Below, piece by piece: positions 1 to 10,647 of a stretch of 64,000 bases of DNA. Both the position numbers and the translations under genes were made by a program. This stretch comes from Ceratorhiza oryzae-sativae (taxonomy: Eukaryota > Basidiomycota > Agaricomycetes > Cantharellales > Ceratobasidiaceae), in contig JARWMV010000241.1 of the NCBI GenBank assembly GCA_030998015.1, forward strand, positions 124,001 through 188,000. The letters are read 5' to 3'. The notes below the pieces were generated by a model. The model ran no database searches, had not been told where the DNA came from, and was given only the letters and a program-made list of their open reading frames with translations. Each line of letters opens with the position of its first letter. The stretch's first letter is position 1.

Positions 1-221
1 CAGCTCAAACTCACCTCGGGGGGAAGTAAGGCAGGGTCGCCCACGGTCAAGTTCCCAGGTGGTTACTCAGCCTCTGACCCTTCGATCGACATCAACGTGA
101 GTTTGTTGATTCAAATGGTTATATCGTCCCTTATCTCATGGGCACGATTCAGATATATGCCGCTCCGGCGTCGACAGCCACCAGCTATGCTATCCCTGGG
201 CCAGCAGTCTTCACTGGATAA
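1..221 (+). CDS. AA9 lytic polysaccharide monooxygenase, C-terminal end (partial)
   Basis: The window opens inside the last two exons of an AA9 (former GH61) copper-dependent lytic polysaccharide monooxygenase, a secreted enzyme that oxidatively cleaves cellulose or related glucans. Frame 1 reads a typical AA9 tail: a GGSKAGSPTVKFPGGYS segment and the terminal YAIPGPAVFTG before TAA at 219-221. A 56-nt GT-AG intron (97-152) splits the two exons; it starts GTGAG and ends TTCAG. The N-terminal His brace and the second copper His lie upstream, outside the window, so activity cannot be judged. No CBM1 follows, so this is a single-domain form at its C-terminus. The family call rests on the conserved C-terminal motif. 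Confidence 0.88.
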
Positions 222-1350
222 AAAATCGGTCATTATTTTGGGGGAATTATGCCTCCTGTATTCGTAGACCGCAAATACAAGGTTTTTACAACTTAGGAGC
301 CCAGGCTCGCCCTAAGCATATGACCCCTGCATATACATCCAAGATGTTTTACGGATTAAATGAATGGAGAACGAAGATTTGGGAGAGGTCACAATTTGTG
401 GTTGTCGATTTTGGAGAGCTGTGGAAGTTATATTAGGTCTTGGCAGCAGCCGGTAGAATTACTTTGGCAGCGTTTGTGGGAGGGGTCTAGCTTTGGTGGT
501 GACGTTCACTCCCCAGTTTACCATAACCTTGGTGAGAATTGTTTAACGGGATGTAACGGGGTGATCAAAAACCAACAGACGAAGCTCCAGAGTAATTAGG
601 AAGTAAGTGAGCACAAGAGAGTATGTATGAATTGCCCAGGGCAGAACTGCCCGACAGGACATAGGCGTGCTGATACTGTCTAGTCGTGTGGTAGACCACG
701 AGAGTGACAAGTAATAAAACAGCAAATTAGTGATACGCAAATTAGATGGGTGAACGGCACTTTCCCTGGAAATTAAGGATGAGCGAATTGCGGCACTGGT
801 GCGTAAATAAGCTAACAGTTAGTATAATTTTCAAATTGGATTGATGTAATATGGGGCCACTAACATAGTCGGAAATTTCCACATGTCAGGTAAACCCGAT
901 ATCATGGTAAAAGTGTCTAGGACACTTATTCACGCACATTGAAACTTGCTTGGAGATTGGATATAGTCTATAAAATCTGCACATATGGTCAGGAATGTGG
1001 GGGTTTCTTGGTGGTGCGGTGTGGAATTCCTACATACAGTGGTTTTACAGTGGCGCGGGGTATACAAACCAATCATGACTCACAAACACGAACTGATAAT
1101 CCGCATGCTCAGGGAAATGGATGTTCGTCGCTTCGATCGTGACCATCAGCGCGTGATATCTGTTTCGGGCGCCTTCTTTGATGTCTTCAACGGACTCGGT
1201 GATCAAACTGATCAAAAGGACTCATGCTTAAATGTAAGGGGCTAAAACATGCAATTTTGGGCCGGTAGAGACTGTAGAAGTATCTTGTCTGTATCTTACA
1301 AAGGAGAGAATAGGCATTAGCGAGGGAGGCAATAAAAACACATATAATTT
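222..1350. other. intergenic, no gene recognised
   Basis: Between the LPMO stop and the convergent methyltransferase stop I see only short unsupported open frames with no recognisable motif. The stretch holds one copy of a 28-bp repeat at 853-880, which is described separately. Confidence 0.5.
853..880 (+). repeat. 28-bp direct repeat, copy 1
   Basis: The segment starts GGGGCCACTAACATA and ends GGAAATTTCC. It recurs in the same orientation at 3203-3230 with about three mismatches. The two copies bracket the methyltransferase gene. This may be a remnant of a small mobile element or a duplicated regulatory site; neither is shown. Confidence 0.6.
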
Positions 1351-2614
1351 CTATCCTTGAGGCGTATAGACAGTACAGTTTAAGATGTGCGCATTTCTCA
1401 CGATTTTGCATCTCTTCTCAATCATTCTTTCGGCTTGCTCGCTATCGAGCCCTTTGTCTCTCAGTACCTCGAACGTATCATGAAGCGAGTTTATTGAAAA
1501 CTGCCTTGCTAATGGAACCATGTAATCCCCAACCAAGGACATGCAGCGGAATCCATCATGGAGATAGAGAGGGTTGGTTCGTACCAACAATTCGATCCCA
1601 TCGAAACCAGACCCACTGGCGGCCATATCTCCCCAGAGATTGGATCCAGGCGGAAGCCAGATAGGAAGCTTGCTGATTGCATACACCTCAACCCCTCTCG
1701 GAGATACTTGCTCTTGTACAAGAGAGAGTAGGTGACAGCCTACGGGATTGGTCCGGCAAGCGATCATGGAAGGATTATCAGGGTCCCAGAGTTGCAAACA
1801 GTAGTCGCTAATGTGTAGAAGCCTACTCGGGCGAAGTGCCCGATGCACCTCACGGAGTACTGCGGGGGTAATTGCTGACCTATCCACAGTGGTACATATG
1901 GGCGTTCGCTATAGCGCCCCAGACCAAGTGCCTCACCATTGCTGCGACATTGTTCATGAACACCGCATCCTGCGACTCGTTCTCCAGCAACAGCCCTTCC
2001 TCGAAGTCGTACACCTCGAACACAACATTGGGTCGGGGGCGTAAGGCATCATAGGTATGACATCCAAGCTTCGGAACTGGACATGCGGGAACTCTGTAGC
2101 CATGGATTGTATCCTTTACGTATACGAAAGTTCAATCACATGTACCGTCCCTCTAGGTTGAACTCACCATGTGCCTGTCCTTGTACCGAGTCCAAGGGCA
2201 CACCGCTGCCTTCCTTCGATCAGAGCAAGGGCTTCTTCACGCACAGATCCAACGTACTTCGCGCCGAACATTGAGTGCTTCACAAGGTATCGTAGGACAT
2301 ATCGGCGAACGTTGTCGGCTGGAAAGAGTTTGGGAGAGCTTTCGCCGGCTGGATGCTGTCGACCATGGTGCAGGACAAAATATCCTTCAGGTGGAGTTTT
2401 TGAAATATCTTTTTTGAGTATAATAGATGCAGCTATCAAATTAATCACCTGGTAAATCATCTGACTGAATCGTGACATCGGATGCTGTGACTACCGATTC
2501 TGACTCGATAGTCGACCTGTTCTCATCCACTGAATTTAGCTCAACATAATATGCTATTCCTTCGTTATCTGCATCATAATAGGCATAAACACTATCCTTC
2601 AAGGGCTGGTACAT
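1351..2614 (-). CDS. class I SAM-dependent methyltransferase, frameshifted and with altered SAM motif
   Basis: The minus strand reads a fungal class I methyltransferase. The first exon starts at ATG 2612-2614 with an acidic N-terminus containing EGIAYYVELNS. The next exon (about 2420 to 2166) contains YFVLHHGRQHPA and ends in the motif I region. A third block (about 2100-1920) holds FPHVQFRSLDVIP and the VYDFEEGLLLENESQDAVF stretch, and the last (1887-1351) contains VLREVHRALRPSRLLHISD. Motif I should read DLGTGTGTW, but here reads GLGTRTGTW, with the acidic residue and one glycine lost. The frame breaks by one base near 2036, inside a run of G on the plus strand, and the next intron junction does not keep phase. 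It is either a decaying gene or one with assembly errors. The substrate is unknown. Confidence 0.6.
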
Positions 2615-3202
2615 TCTTCGAGGCCAGAGGAGCCTTAGGGAAAGACCAAGGTTATTGGCTCTGTATGTGCAACAGTGCCCCCAGTGTGTTTGGTCCTGTT
2701 GACGCACCTCGCTCCCAGTGCTAGCCCAAACAACCAGACCGGAGTAGAGTATATCGGCCTATGTCCCTGATGTGAATTTATCTCGTCTGCTGTATTTAGA
2801 ATGTCTATGTACAATGATCCCTGGAGAAACACGTGGACTCTATGGACCTAGAGTACAGCTTCATGAAACTGCGAAGCTGATCTTTTGAACCGCTGAAGTG
2901 CGAACACGATAAGCTAGAGATGTTTTATGGTCAGGAATAGTTGTGTTTATATTGGATATTTACATATTTAGTAAAGCACCCGCGAAATTTAAGGACTTCC
3001 GGTTCTGGTGCTCTGCCAAGACGAAGCTTGCTGAGTGCGATCGCGAGCACCTAAGCTATCAAACGAAGCTCTGCAGGCAAAATTGGCATCCAGTAACACT
3101 TGAAACCTATTATTTCTGGAAATTCGGGAGAGTTGAATCTCATTTATGATAAGTAAACAAAACAAAGCGCACCAGTAATTTCTGATTAGTTAAAGCTGAT
3201 AG

Positions 3203-3230
3203 GGGGCCACTAACATAATCCGGAAATTCC
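3203..3230 (+). repeat. 28-bp direct repeat, copy 2
   Basis: Second copy of the repeat at 853-880, starting GGGGCCACTAACATA and ending GGAAATTCC. Orientation is the same as copy 1. Confidence 0.6.
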
Positions 3231-3539
3231 CGACTTCAGCCAAGGCTGATGTGGGGGGGGGGGGAGAAGTTTGCAAAATGATCATTTATGCGTACAGAAA
3301 TTTACTTGGAAGTCTACCGTAGTGGGCTAAATTCAAGTCCCTAGGCAGGAATGTTCTTTTTTCTTACCGCAATGCGGAATTTCCACATTGGGTGGACTGA
3401 CAGTATCACTGCGTCAACACCTTTGCTCAGATAAGCTTCGGAGGTACCGAGGACACGCGTATCTTTAACCGTCTTGTCATCTAGCAACTCAACAAAGCGT
3501 CGTATACAGATACACGACATCTGGGCAAGCTATAGTTAG

Positions 3540-3564
3540 TTTCAGGAGCCGGCGGCTCCTGAAA
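3540..3564. repeat. perfect inverted repeat (11-bp stem, 3-nt loop)
   Basis: TTTCAGGAGCC, then GGC, then GGCTCCTGAAA. It lies downstream of the PP2C stop codon in the transcribed (minus) direction, so it could form a hairpin in that 3' region. Function is unknown. Confidence 0.7.
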
Positions 3565-3790
3565 GGTCTTCGTAGAAAAGCATAAATGTGTCCTTGGGGT
3601 CAATTTCGAGACCCCATGCTTCTGATCAGAGAATCACACTGTGGAGGTTTCCGGATTCACAACTTAGACAAAAGACATTGAAATTAACAAAACCAAAACG
3701 CTGTGATCTCCAGAAAACGAAAAAGAATAGGAACTAAAGGGGAAAGAAGAACGAGCCAACGAATAACTACAGGCTGATGATGCTCATTGT

Positions 3791-5381
3791 TCAAAACACA
3801 AGGACCTGGATGCTTGTATCGTCGATCCACTTGGTTTCCATTTCGAGAGTGAGAAATATTGACAGCAGCTGTTCATCCGGGCCCCCAAAGGCCTCCCGGA
3901 GAATAGTGAATGCTAGGTTCTCCGATTGAGACTCTTCCTCCAGTTTACCACCACTCTTGGAGTCCAGTTGAGCTCCGATAAGTTCGACCCACTGCTGAAA
4001 CGATTGCTCCTCTGTCTTTCCTAACAGCTTCAATACGTGCTCGTCTACAGAGCCGTCGGAGGTTAATATAATGAACCGAGGAATACCTCCATAAGCAGAA
4101 TCTTCTCCAAGCTGAACATGAACAATATCAGGAATTGCCGTCATATACGGTGGGGTTAGGTTTCGCTGGGTAAAGGCTTCCACCGAGCTATGAACTCGAA
4201 ATCCGGGGTTGGCACGCAGAAAGATTTGGCGGGTGTATTCAGCTGGAAGTTTGAAAGCGGCATCTCCCCAAGCTATGACAAAAATCAACGATATGTTCGC
4301 ATGATTTTACGCCAGCCTCCACATACCACGTGTTACAGCTATCGCCCCTAATACTCGATTCTTGAGTGTTACCTCCGATTCACCGGGGTGTGCGTTTTCC
4401 ACCTTCTGAAGTTCTGCTGAATTGCTCCCATTATGGGGAGCAATTAGGTCATGCGCCTTCCATCGACCGTCAGGCAACTGCACACCGAGAACTGGCCAAG
4501 TTTAGTTTATGATGCGATACGAAACAAATAAGGAAGGACTTACTTGCGCGACAATCGCCCAGACCTGCCACCCACATATTCTTACGGGCTTCGTCAACCA
4601 GGCACACCAGTGCTGTGGTTCCCCGCATACCCAATATGACCCTTTTGTAATTTACCCCTCCAGACTCTTGGTCATTGATTCGAGCGCTCAAATCCTCGCT
4701 TGAATCTGATCCTGCAGCGCCTGGGTCAGGAAATATAGATCGGATGGGTTCCAGTATTTTGTTGTCAAACGAAACAAATGCTTCCGTAATGGCCTGATCC
4801 AAACCGTTGGAAGAGCGCATGGAGAGGATCTCCTCCAAGTGGTTCGGAAAGTGTTTCAGTGCATAATCAGCACACTCTTCGCCGGCATGCCCTAGGAATA
4901 GATTAAAAACACTTCATCTACTCAGAAACGACAACTCACCATCAAAAACTCCGACAAGCGACCATGTTTGACCATCTATTTGACATGACCCAGCATGTAT
5001 GCGGTCTTGGGATTGTTCTTCCTCCCCTTGTGCGGGCTGAAAATGAACGTTATCTACACGTAGACCTGGTTCCACAATTGATTTGGCGTTGGCGAAGCGT
5101 TCGAGCTCGCGAGTGAGTTCGGGCTCAGCAAGTCGTCGGAACGGCCATGGCCCTCCATGAATTTGAGTGAGGCCATAATTAGTAGTTTGTTGACTGTCAG
5201 ATGAAATAGAAACAGTCAAAGGAGCGAAAGACATGCCGCTCAAAATACGCGAGGTAAATAGAGGATCTGTGACGAAGCCAGGCCCAGGCTGAAAAGGGTG
5301 CCTCTTTAAATATGTAAGAACTCTCAAAACAGTCTGGGCGAAGGGTATGAAGTACGGGTAAAGGGCATACCCTCCAAGCAC
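3791..5381 (-). CDS. PP2C-type Ser/Thr phosphatase (pyruvate dehydrogenase phosphatase-like)
   Basis: A four-exon or longer metal-dependent PP2C phosphatase on the minus strand. In order: LRVDNVHF (first metal-binding region), GVFDGHAGE built across the intron near 4900, GTTALVCLVD and AGLGDCRA, VTRAWGDAAFK built across the intron at about 4278-4330, TSDGSVDEHV, and a C-terminal IDDTSIQVLVF that matches the family's closing DD motif. The VTRAxGD pattern and the hydrophobic N-terminus fit the mitochondrial pyruvate dehydrogenase phosphatase/Ptc5 branch, which dephosphorylates the E1 subunit. The start is unresolved: the open frame runs back to a 3' splice site near 5388, so an upstream exon carrying the true ATG is likely. 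I am sure of the family and less sure of the substrate. Confidence 0.82.
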
Positions 5382-5463
5382 AGCAAGTGAGATGCCTGAG
5401 GGCGAAGGGTGAGCTTTGGGCGGCGCTCGGGCGGCGACTAGGCTGAATCGAGCCTCTTAATTC

Positions 5464-6312
5464 TAGCGTACGGAATGTTCCACATGGTCACTTGTTTCAA
5501 CAGAACATATTATTAGTTGTCGTGGGGCCGAGGTGACCGTTGAGCAAGCAAAAGGATGCGGGTAACAACCGCGCACAGCATCAATAAACACGCTCGGGCA
5601 CAGGGTTTTGAATAATCACAAATACACTTGTGGAATACAGCCTCTCGTATCATGGCTCATAAACCAAGGGTACTCTCAAGGTGATTCGGTGAATCAAGCT
5701 TCCTTCAGGCCTGCTTCTTCACGATACTCGCGCTGCAATAGAATCTGGCTAATTGAAGTCGGTGACAGAAGTTGCTTTATGTAAGGGTCTACTCGATATA
5801 TCTAGACATCCTCCATATGACGTTGATAGAATCTTTTTGATATTTATACTATATACATGTATATATCACGCTGTATGCGCGTAGCGCATTGTGCTTGAGA
5901 CAAGTAAAAGTATAATATACTCAAGTGTCTGAATGGCTACCTACGGAGCGAAATAGCGCTCCTTATATACACAAAAAGAGGCATTCTAGTACATCGTAGA
6001 ACGTTACATTAAGTACGAGATTCGTACTACACGAGTCATGCGATTGCCAGTTCATTCTAGTATATTCGGTATATATTTGTATATTTGTATTCTACAAATC
6101 TAGGGAAGACGGCAAGGGCAGGAAATCAGAAGATAGTTCAGCTTGGATGGTGGGAAGGACATTTCCAAGCGTCAAGGCCTGTTGGCTGCAGTAATATAAG
6201 ACAAGCTGAGGTAGGGAGCGTGGAGGCGGCGTTGTTGGTGCATCCGATTAATGTAACAGAATATATTGATTCTAAGTCAATGATGCCCACTAATTAAAGA
6301 TGCTTTGTTTAA
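5464..6312. other. AT-rich intergenic region with small palindromes
   Basis: No gene is seen. A perfect 16-bp palindrome TATATACATGTATATA lies at 5850-5865. A short hairpin AGTACGA-GAT-TCGTACT lies near 6014-6030. The open frame at 6085-6297 has no recognisable content. Confidence 0.5.
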
Positions 6313-7840
6313 TCATACACTGGAATCACCACCTTGCTCCAAATATGGGACTCTGAACAAATCCTTTGGGCAATGAAACAGTTTGAAAACTGTGGCGATT
6401 GTGAGTGCTGCCCACGTCACAAACACTACAATACTAAATATTGCCGAAAGTATGCGGAAGAAGCCGGATTCAAAGAGTTGAGCTAGCTGAGCTGTTAGAA
6501 GTGCGTATACGCCCTGAAAGCGGCCAGGAATGTTAGCAACAACCTGATTGCTGTCGTTAGATTATAGCTACCAAAGGAAACACCATCGCCCAATATCCCA
6601 CCATGAATTTAGGGCGATTCGTTCGAAAAGTTTCACAAACCGCGAGTATCCCAAGCACAAGCCACCAGATACCAAATATCCAAAGGAAGAATGCAAGGAG
6701 CCCACCACCAACTAGCCACGGTTGGGGCGAACCTAGGAAGGCGTTCTCACTATCTTGCTGCTGAGACATCTCTGCCAAAACTTGACCCCCAGCAATAAAA
6801 GATAATCCACCCTAAACATTTATTTAGCCACGTACTGGTGCGGAAATATGCTCAACGATACCTGGGCGCACGGTCCGATGGGTATAAACTTGGAAGGGAT
6901 GAGTGTATTTTGAGGAAGCCCCTCCGTGATAAGTCGGAGCATATAGAGTGGCAGAATCATGAATGTAAGGCTTAAACCAAGGAAAAGCAACGCTCCGGAG
7001 ACAAAGAGAGTGACGGTTGCCCGAAATGCTGAAATAGGCACCAGTGTTCGGGCCAGCAGTGTGCCAACCGTCGCAGGAACAATAGGAGTGACAGCAGGTA
7101 ACAACCAGGTAGCAGAGATAGCTTTCATACTTTGACTGTGACGAGTCATCCTGGCGAAAGATTCGCTTAAATTAGTATTGAATATTCTTGGTAACATTTG
7201 GCTTACATTGTATAGAGCATTGAGAAATAAACTAGCAACGAGAGCAGTGAATCGAACCACCATAAGCCCCATAAAAAATAGAGGAACGGTCGGCCACCCA
7301 GTCCGTAACCTTGATAAACGTTTAAGGCAGAATTTATTATGGTCCCGAATCCCATGGTCCAGCATCCTAGATAGAAAATAGGTATGAACAAACAAATACG
7401 GCACTGAATGAACCACAGCCACGCACCATGGTAAAGGCTTTGTACTGGATCCTTGTATAGCATAGAGCCGACCTAGGGAAGAAACCACACCACGTTAGTG
7501 AATTTATGCAAAATTCAAGCATACATCCTACGTCTGGGTACTTTGCGTAACGAAAGACCGACATCATGCAGAAGACTACGAAGAGGCCCAGGCTTATGAG
7601 GAGGAATACTATTCCGAATACATGGAGGACGGCCTTGGAGCCATAGGGGAAATCATATAGCAAGGCTGAGACAGTTCCGGTTCCTAAATTTGGAAATATT
7701 TAAGCACGGGTTGTCAACGCTAGAGTGACTGGCCCACCCATGATAATGGTGTACCAAGCCGGGGTAAAGTTTCTGCAGTAAACAATATCAGCTCTTTTGT
7801 GTTCAATGACAAGCGTGCGGGTGCCAATTGACTGAATCAT
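6313..7840 (-). CDS. TDT/SLAC1-family membrane transporter (Ssu1/Mae1-like), paralog 1
   Basis: A multi-exon polytopic membrane protein of the tellurite-resistance/dicarboxylate transporter (TDT, SLAC1) family, whose fungal members export sulfite (Ssu1) or move malate (Mae1) at the plasma membrane. The first exon (7738-7840) reads RNFTPAWYTIIMG; the next (7532-7683) reads TGTVSALLYDFPYGS, which together make the family's conserved NMGTG-type N-terminal helix. Later exons give HGCWTMGFGTIINSALNVY, WLLPAVTPIVPATVG, LYMLRLITEGLP, GQVLAEMSQ and the final VYALLTAQLAQLFESGFF, ending at TGA 6313-6315. All junctions keep phase, so this copy looks intact. The substrate cannot be told from sequence. 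It is followed upstream by two paralogs in the same orientation. Confidence 0.82.
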
Positions 7841-8154
7841 CGAATGAATGGCGGCGGCCTTCATATCCTTCCTCACAGGGACTATCTGAGTGGCTAGTTC
7901 TCTGCATTTTCAGTTATAGGTGTATATGGTGGCTGGCCGATTGTCATGGGCCGTCGTACAGTACCCCATGTAGGACGAAGACTCACCTGGTAGGTATATG
8001 AGATTGGCAATGTTTGGGTAACGTCGTCATCTGAACGAATGCTGTACGTAAGATCCAACATGCCTCCGTACGGCACGATATATGAAATTACGGTCGCTAT
8101 ATGCACACCTGGTACGTTCACATTATGTTTGACTGTGTACCTGAAATCGTTCAC
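7841..8154 (-). CDS. possible upstream exons or small hypothetical gene
   Basis: Minus-strand coding-like sequence reads NDFRYTVKHNVNVPG and then DLTYSIRSDDDVTQTLPIS, ending at a good donor (CAG|GTGAGT) near 7987. After an acceptor near 7901 an open frame (ELATQIVPVRKDMKAAA) runs straight into the ATG I chose for transporter paralog 1. It could therefore be a 5' extension of that gene or a separate short gene whose end overlaps it. I recognise no domain. Confidence 0.3.
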
Positions 8155-8719
8155 AAAAGCCCATACGGTACTGGCATCAGTGAGCTACCGGCCCTTGGCG
8201 GTCATGAAGATATAGTTCAGAAAAAACGAAAGGAGCGGTCTAGGATTAATCAGCCTTGGCTTATCCTAAGCAGGGCCACGAATCATGACTCGTGCTTGAG
8301 TCACACCACGTAGAAAGAAGCGCTTGTTCAAAAATCATTGCCGTGACTGGCAAAGAAAATGAGTGGTCGCTTTTTCAGTGTATGATCCACTGGGTCGGGC
8401 GCATATATTAACTAATGGGGCTTTAATTGCAAGATACAGTATGTTCGTGCAACAGATAAATAAATCATCTCCTATTATGTCAAGACTAGGAGATCGTGCG
8501 TTAAAGATGAAACTCATCTATAAATGACTGCAGCTGAACCAGTTAAACCACAAAAGTGGTTTAGGCCCAGGTGGGCGAAATCCCAGTTGAGCAAGTTGGA
8601 CACAGATCCGAATTTGAAAAATGCGTGAGCGTATACATATCAATACATGGAATAAGGAAACCGATGAATAATAATAATAACCAAGCTCTTTAGGCAAATT
8701 AGGCTCCACAGGCTATATG

Positions 8720-10211
8720 TCAGGGGGGGGCACCTTGGCCTAAACATGGCGCGTTGAACAATGACTTTCGATGATAGCAAATTTCGGAAATAGTGGTAAT
8801 TGCAAGCGTTGACCACAGCGCAAATACTGAAAGGCTGAAGATCGCTGCAAGGACACGGAAAAAACCGGAGTCAAACAGGTGGGCGAGTTGGAGAGTTAAA
8901 AATGCATATACGCCCTTAGACGGATGCCACATATTAGAAACAGCTAATCCTTATATTTCCTCGACTCACCAATGGAAAAACCATCCCCCAAAACCCCACT
9001 GCGAACTTCGGGCGATCTGACCTGAAGGTTTCATAGATTGGGACTACTCCGAGTAACATCCACCATATACCGAACGTCCAGAGGAAAAAACCACACAATG
9101 CACCAATTACTAGCCAAGGCTGAGGGTAACGAAGCAAGCTATTTCCGATAGCTTGTTGTTGAGAAATGTCCGCGAAGACTTGTCCAATGATAATGAAGGC
9201 GGCTCCTGCCTGGGTAGTATCTCAGCGAATCGCTTCACTCTGTTGTTCACTAACGCACCTGTCCACATGGCCCTACTGGTATAAATTTAGATGTGATAAG
9301 GGTGTTGGGCGGGAGACCTTCTGTGATCAACCGGAGCATATAGAGCGGCAGGATCATGAATGTAAGCCCAAGACCAAGGAATAATAGCACGCTCGCGACA
9401 AGAAGTGTGATAGTTGCGTGAAGAGCTGAGGCAGGTGCAATAGCTCGAGCGAGCAGAGCACCTGTGGTTGCTGGAACGACGGGTGTAACTGCGGGTAATA
9501 GCCAGACAGCAGAAAGTGCTTGAAGGGTATGGTTATGGCGTGTGATCCTGTGACAAGAGCGTCTTAGCATTTAATAACAAATCATTTGACGGAAAAACCT
9601 TACATTGTGTAGAGCATCAGGAAATAAACCAACAAAGATAATGCAGAGTCGAACCACCACAGACCCCATAAGAAATAGAGGAACGATTGGCCACCCAGCC
9701 CATATCCTTGGTAGACGTTTATCGAGGCATTGATTATAGTAGCAAAGCCCATCGGAAAGCAGCCTAACGGATCGTCAAGCCGGATGGACTCATTCCCAGG
9801 AAGGCGAAAGCGCTCACCCAAATACAAGCTTTGAACTGGATGATTATACATCAAATTTATGATCTGATTCGACAGATGCAAATTAGATAGTCCCTGAAAG
9901 TGGAATTGCGTACTTACCTCTGGGTGTCTGACATAGCGGATTGTTGATATCACACAAAAGAGCATAAAAAGACCAATATTTAACAAAAGGAAGGCGGTCC
10001 CAAAAGCATGCAGGACATGACTTGATCCGTATGGGAAAGCATAGAGTAGCGTCGACACCGATCCTGTCCCTACAGTTAACTCACTTCAGCCAAACCCACC
10101 GCAAGGCTAGGAGAGAAAGTACTAACCCATATTCACCGCAAACCAAGCTGGGGTAAAATTCCTTTGCCACCAGTCTGTCAACACATCGCGCGGTAGCTGC
10201 GACGGGACCAT
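8720..10211 (-). CDS. TDT/SLAC1-family membrane transporter (Ssu1/Mae1-like), paralog 2
   Basis: The best preserved of the three tandem copies. It starts at ATG 10209-10211 (MVPSQLPRDVLTDWWQ), crosses an intron inside the conserved AVNMG|TGSVSTLLYAFPYG helix, and continues with NHPVQSLYLG, MGFATIINASINVYQG, FLYFLWGLWWFDSALSLLV, WLLPAVTPVVPATTGALL, LRLITEGLPPNT, GPCGQ and QPWLVIGALCGFFLWTFG. It ends GQGAPP with TGA at 8720-8722. About ten hydrophobic helices are expected for the family and the hydrophobic blocks fit that. Every exon junction that I checked keeps phase. Sulfite or C4-dicarboxylate transport is the family's known role; which one applies here is not decidable from the sequence. 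Confidence 0.85.
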
Positions 10212-10370
10212 CACTCACTTGATACAATTGTTAAACCCATGGTAGGGGTCATCCTCTCCCTTCTCAAGATGACTCAGTGCGCGGTCGCCATTCTCCATAG
10301 CTCGAGGTTGGCAAAGCAGTTTGAGATCAACCAAAAAGTTCTGATGGAGCTGGATTTATATATCATGTAA

Positions 10371-10401
10371 TTCGGAAAACCATTCGGAAAACCATTCGGA
10401 G
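10371..10401 (+). repeat. 12-bp tandem repeat, 2.6 copies
   Basis: TTCGGAAAACCA occurs at 10371-10382 and 10383-10394 with a partial third unit TTCGGAG. It lies between transporter paralogs 2 and 3. Confidence 0.7.
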
Positions 10402-10647
10402 AGGTATTCCGAATCCGGCACAAGTCAGGAGATGTCGTCATTTCAGAGGGATTTTGCGCGTAACCAAGTATGACTCGGAATGAAAGCTGGAGCGAAGTCT
10501 GGCTGGGAAGTCCACCGCGGCTATCCTTTGCCTGTGAGATGCGTGCGTGGCGCGTCCTAATGTGATGTAATTCGGCCAGCAGGACCTGATGTAGGAGAGC
10601 GGGACGGCATAATCCACTGATGGGCCCGGGCACAACACGGCATCTAG

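Larger units (their letters stand above)
2615..3790. other. intergenic with repeat copy, homopolymer and hairpin
   Basis: There is no supportable gene here. The stretch holds the second 28-bp repeat copy (3203-3230), a run of 12 G at 3253-3264, and a perfect hairpin at 3540-3564. The open frame at 2943-3149 matches nothing I know. Confidence 0.5.
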
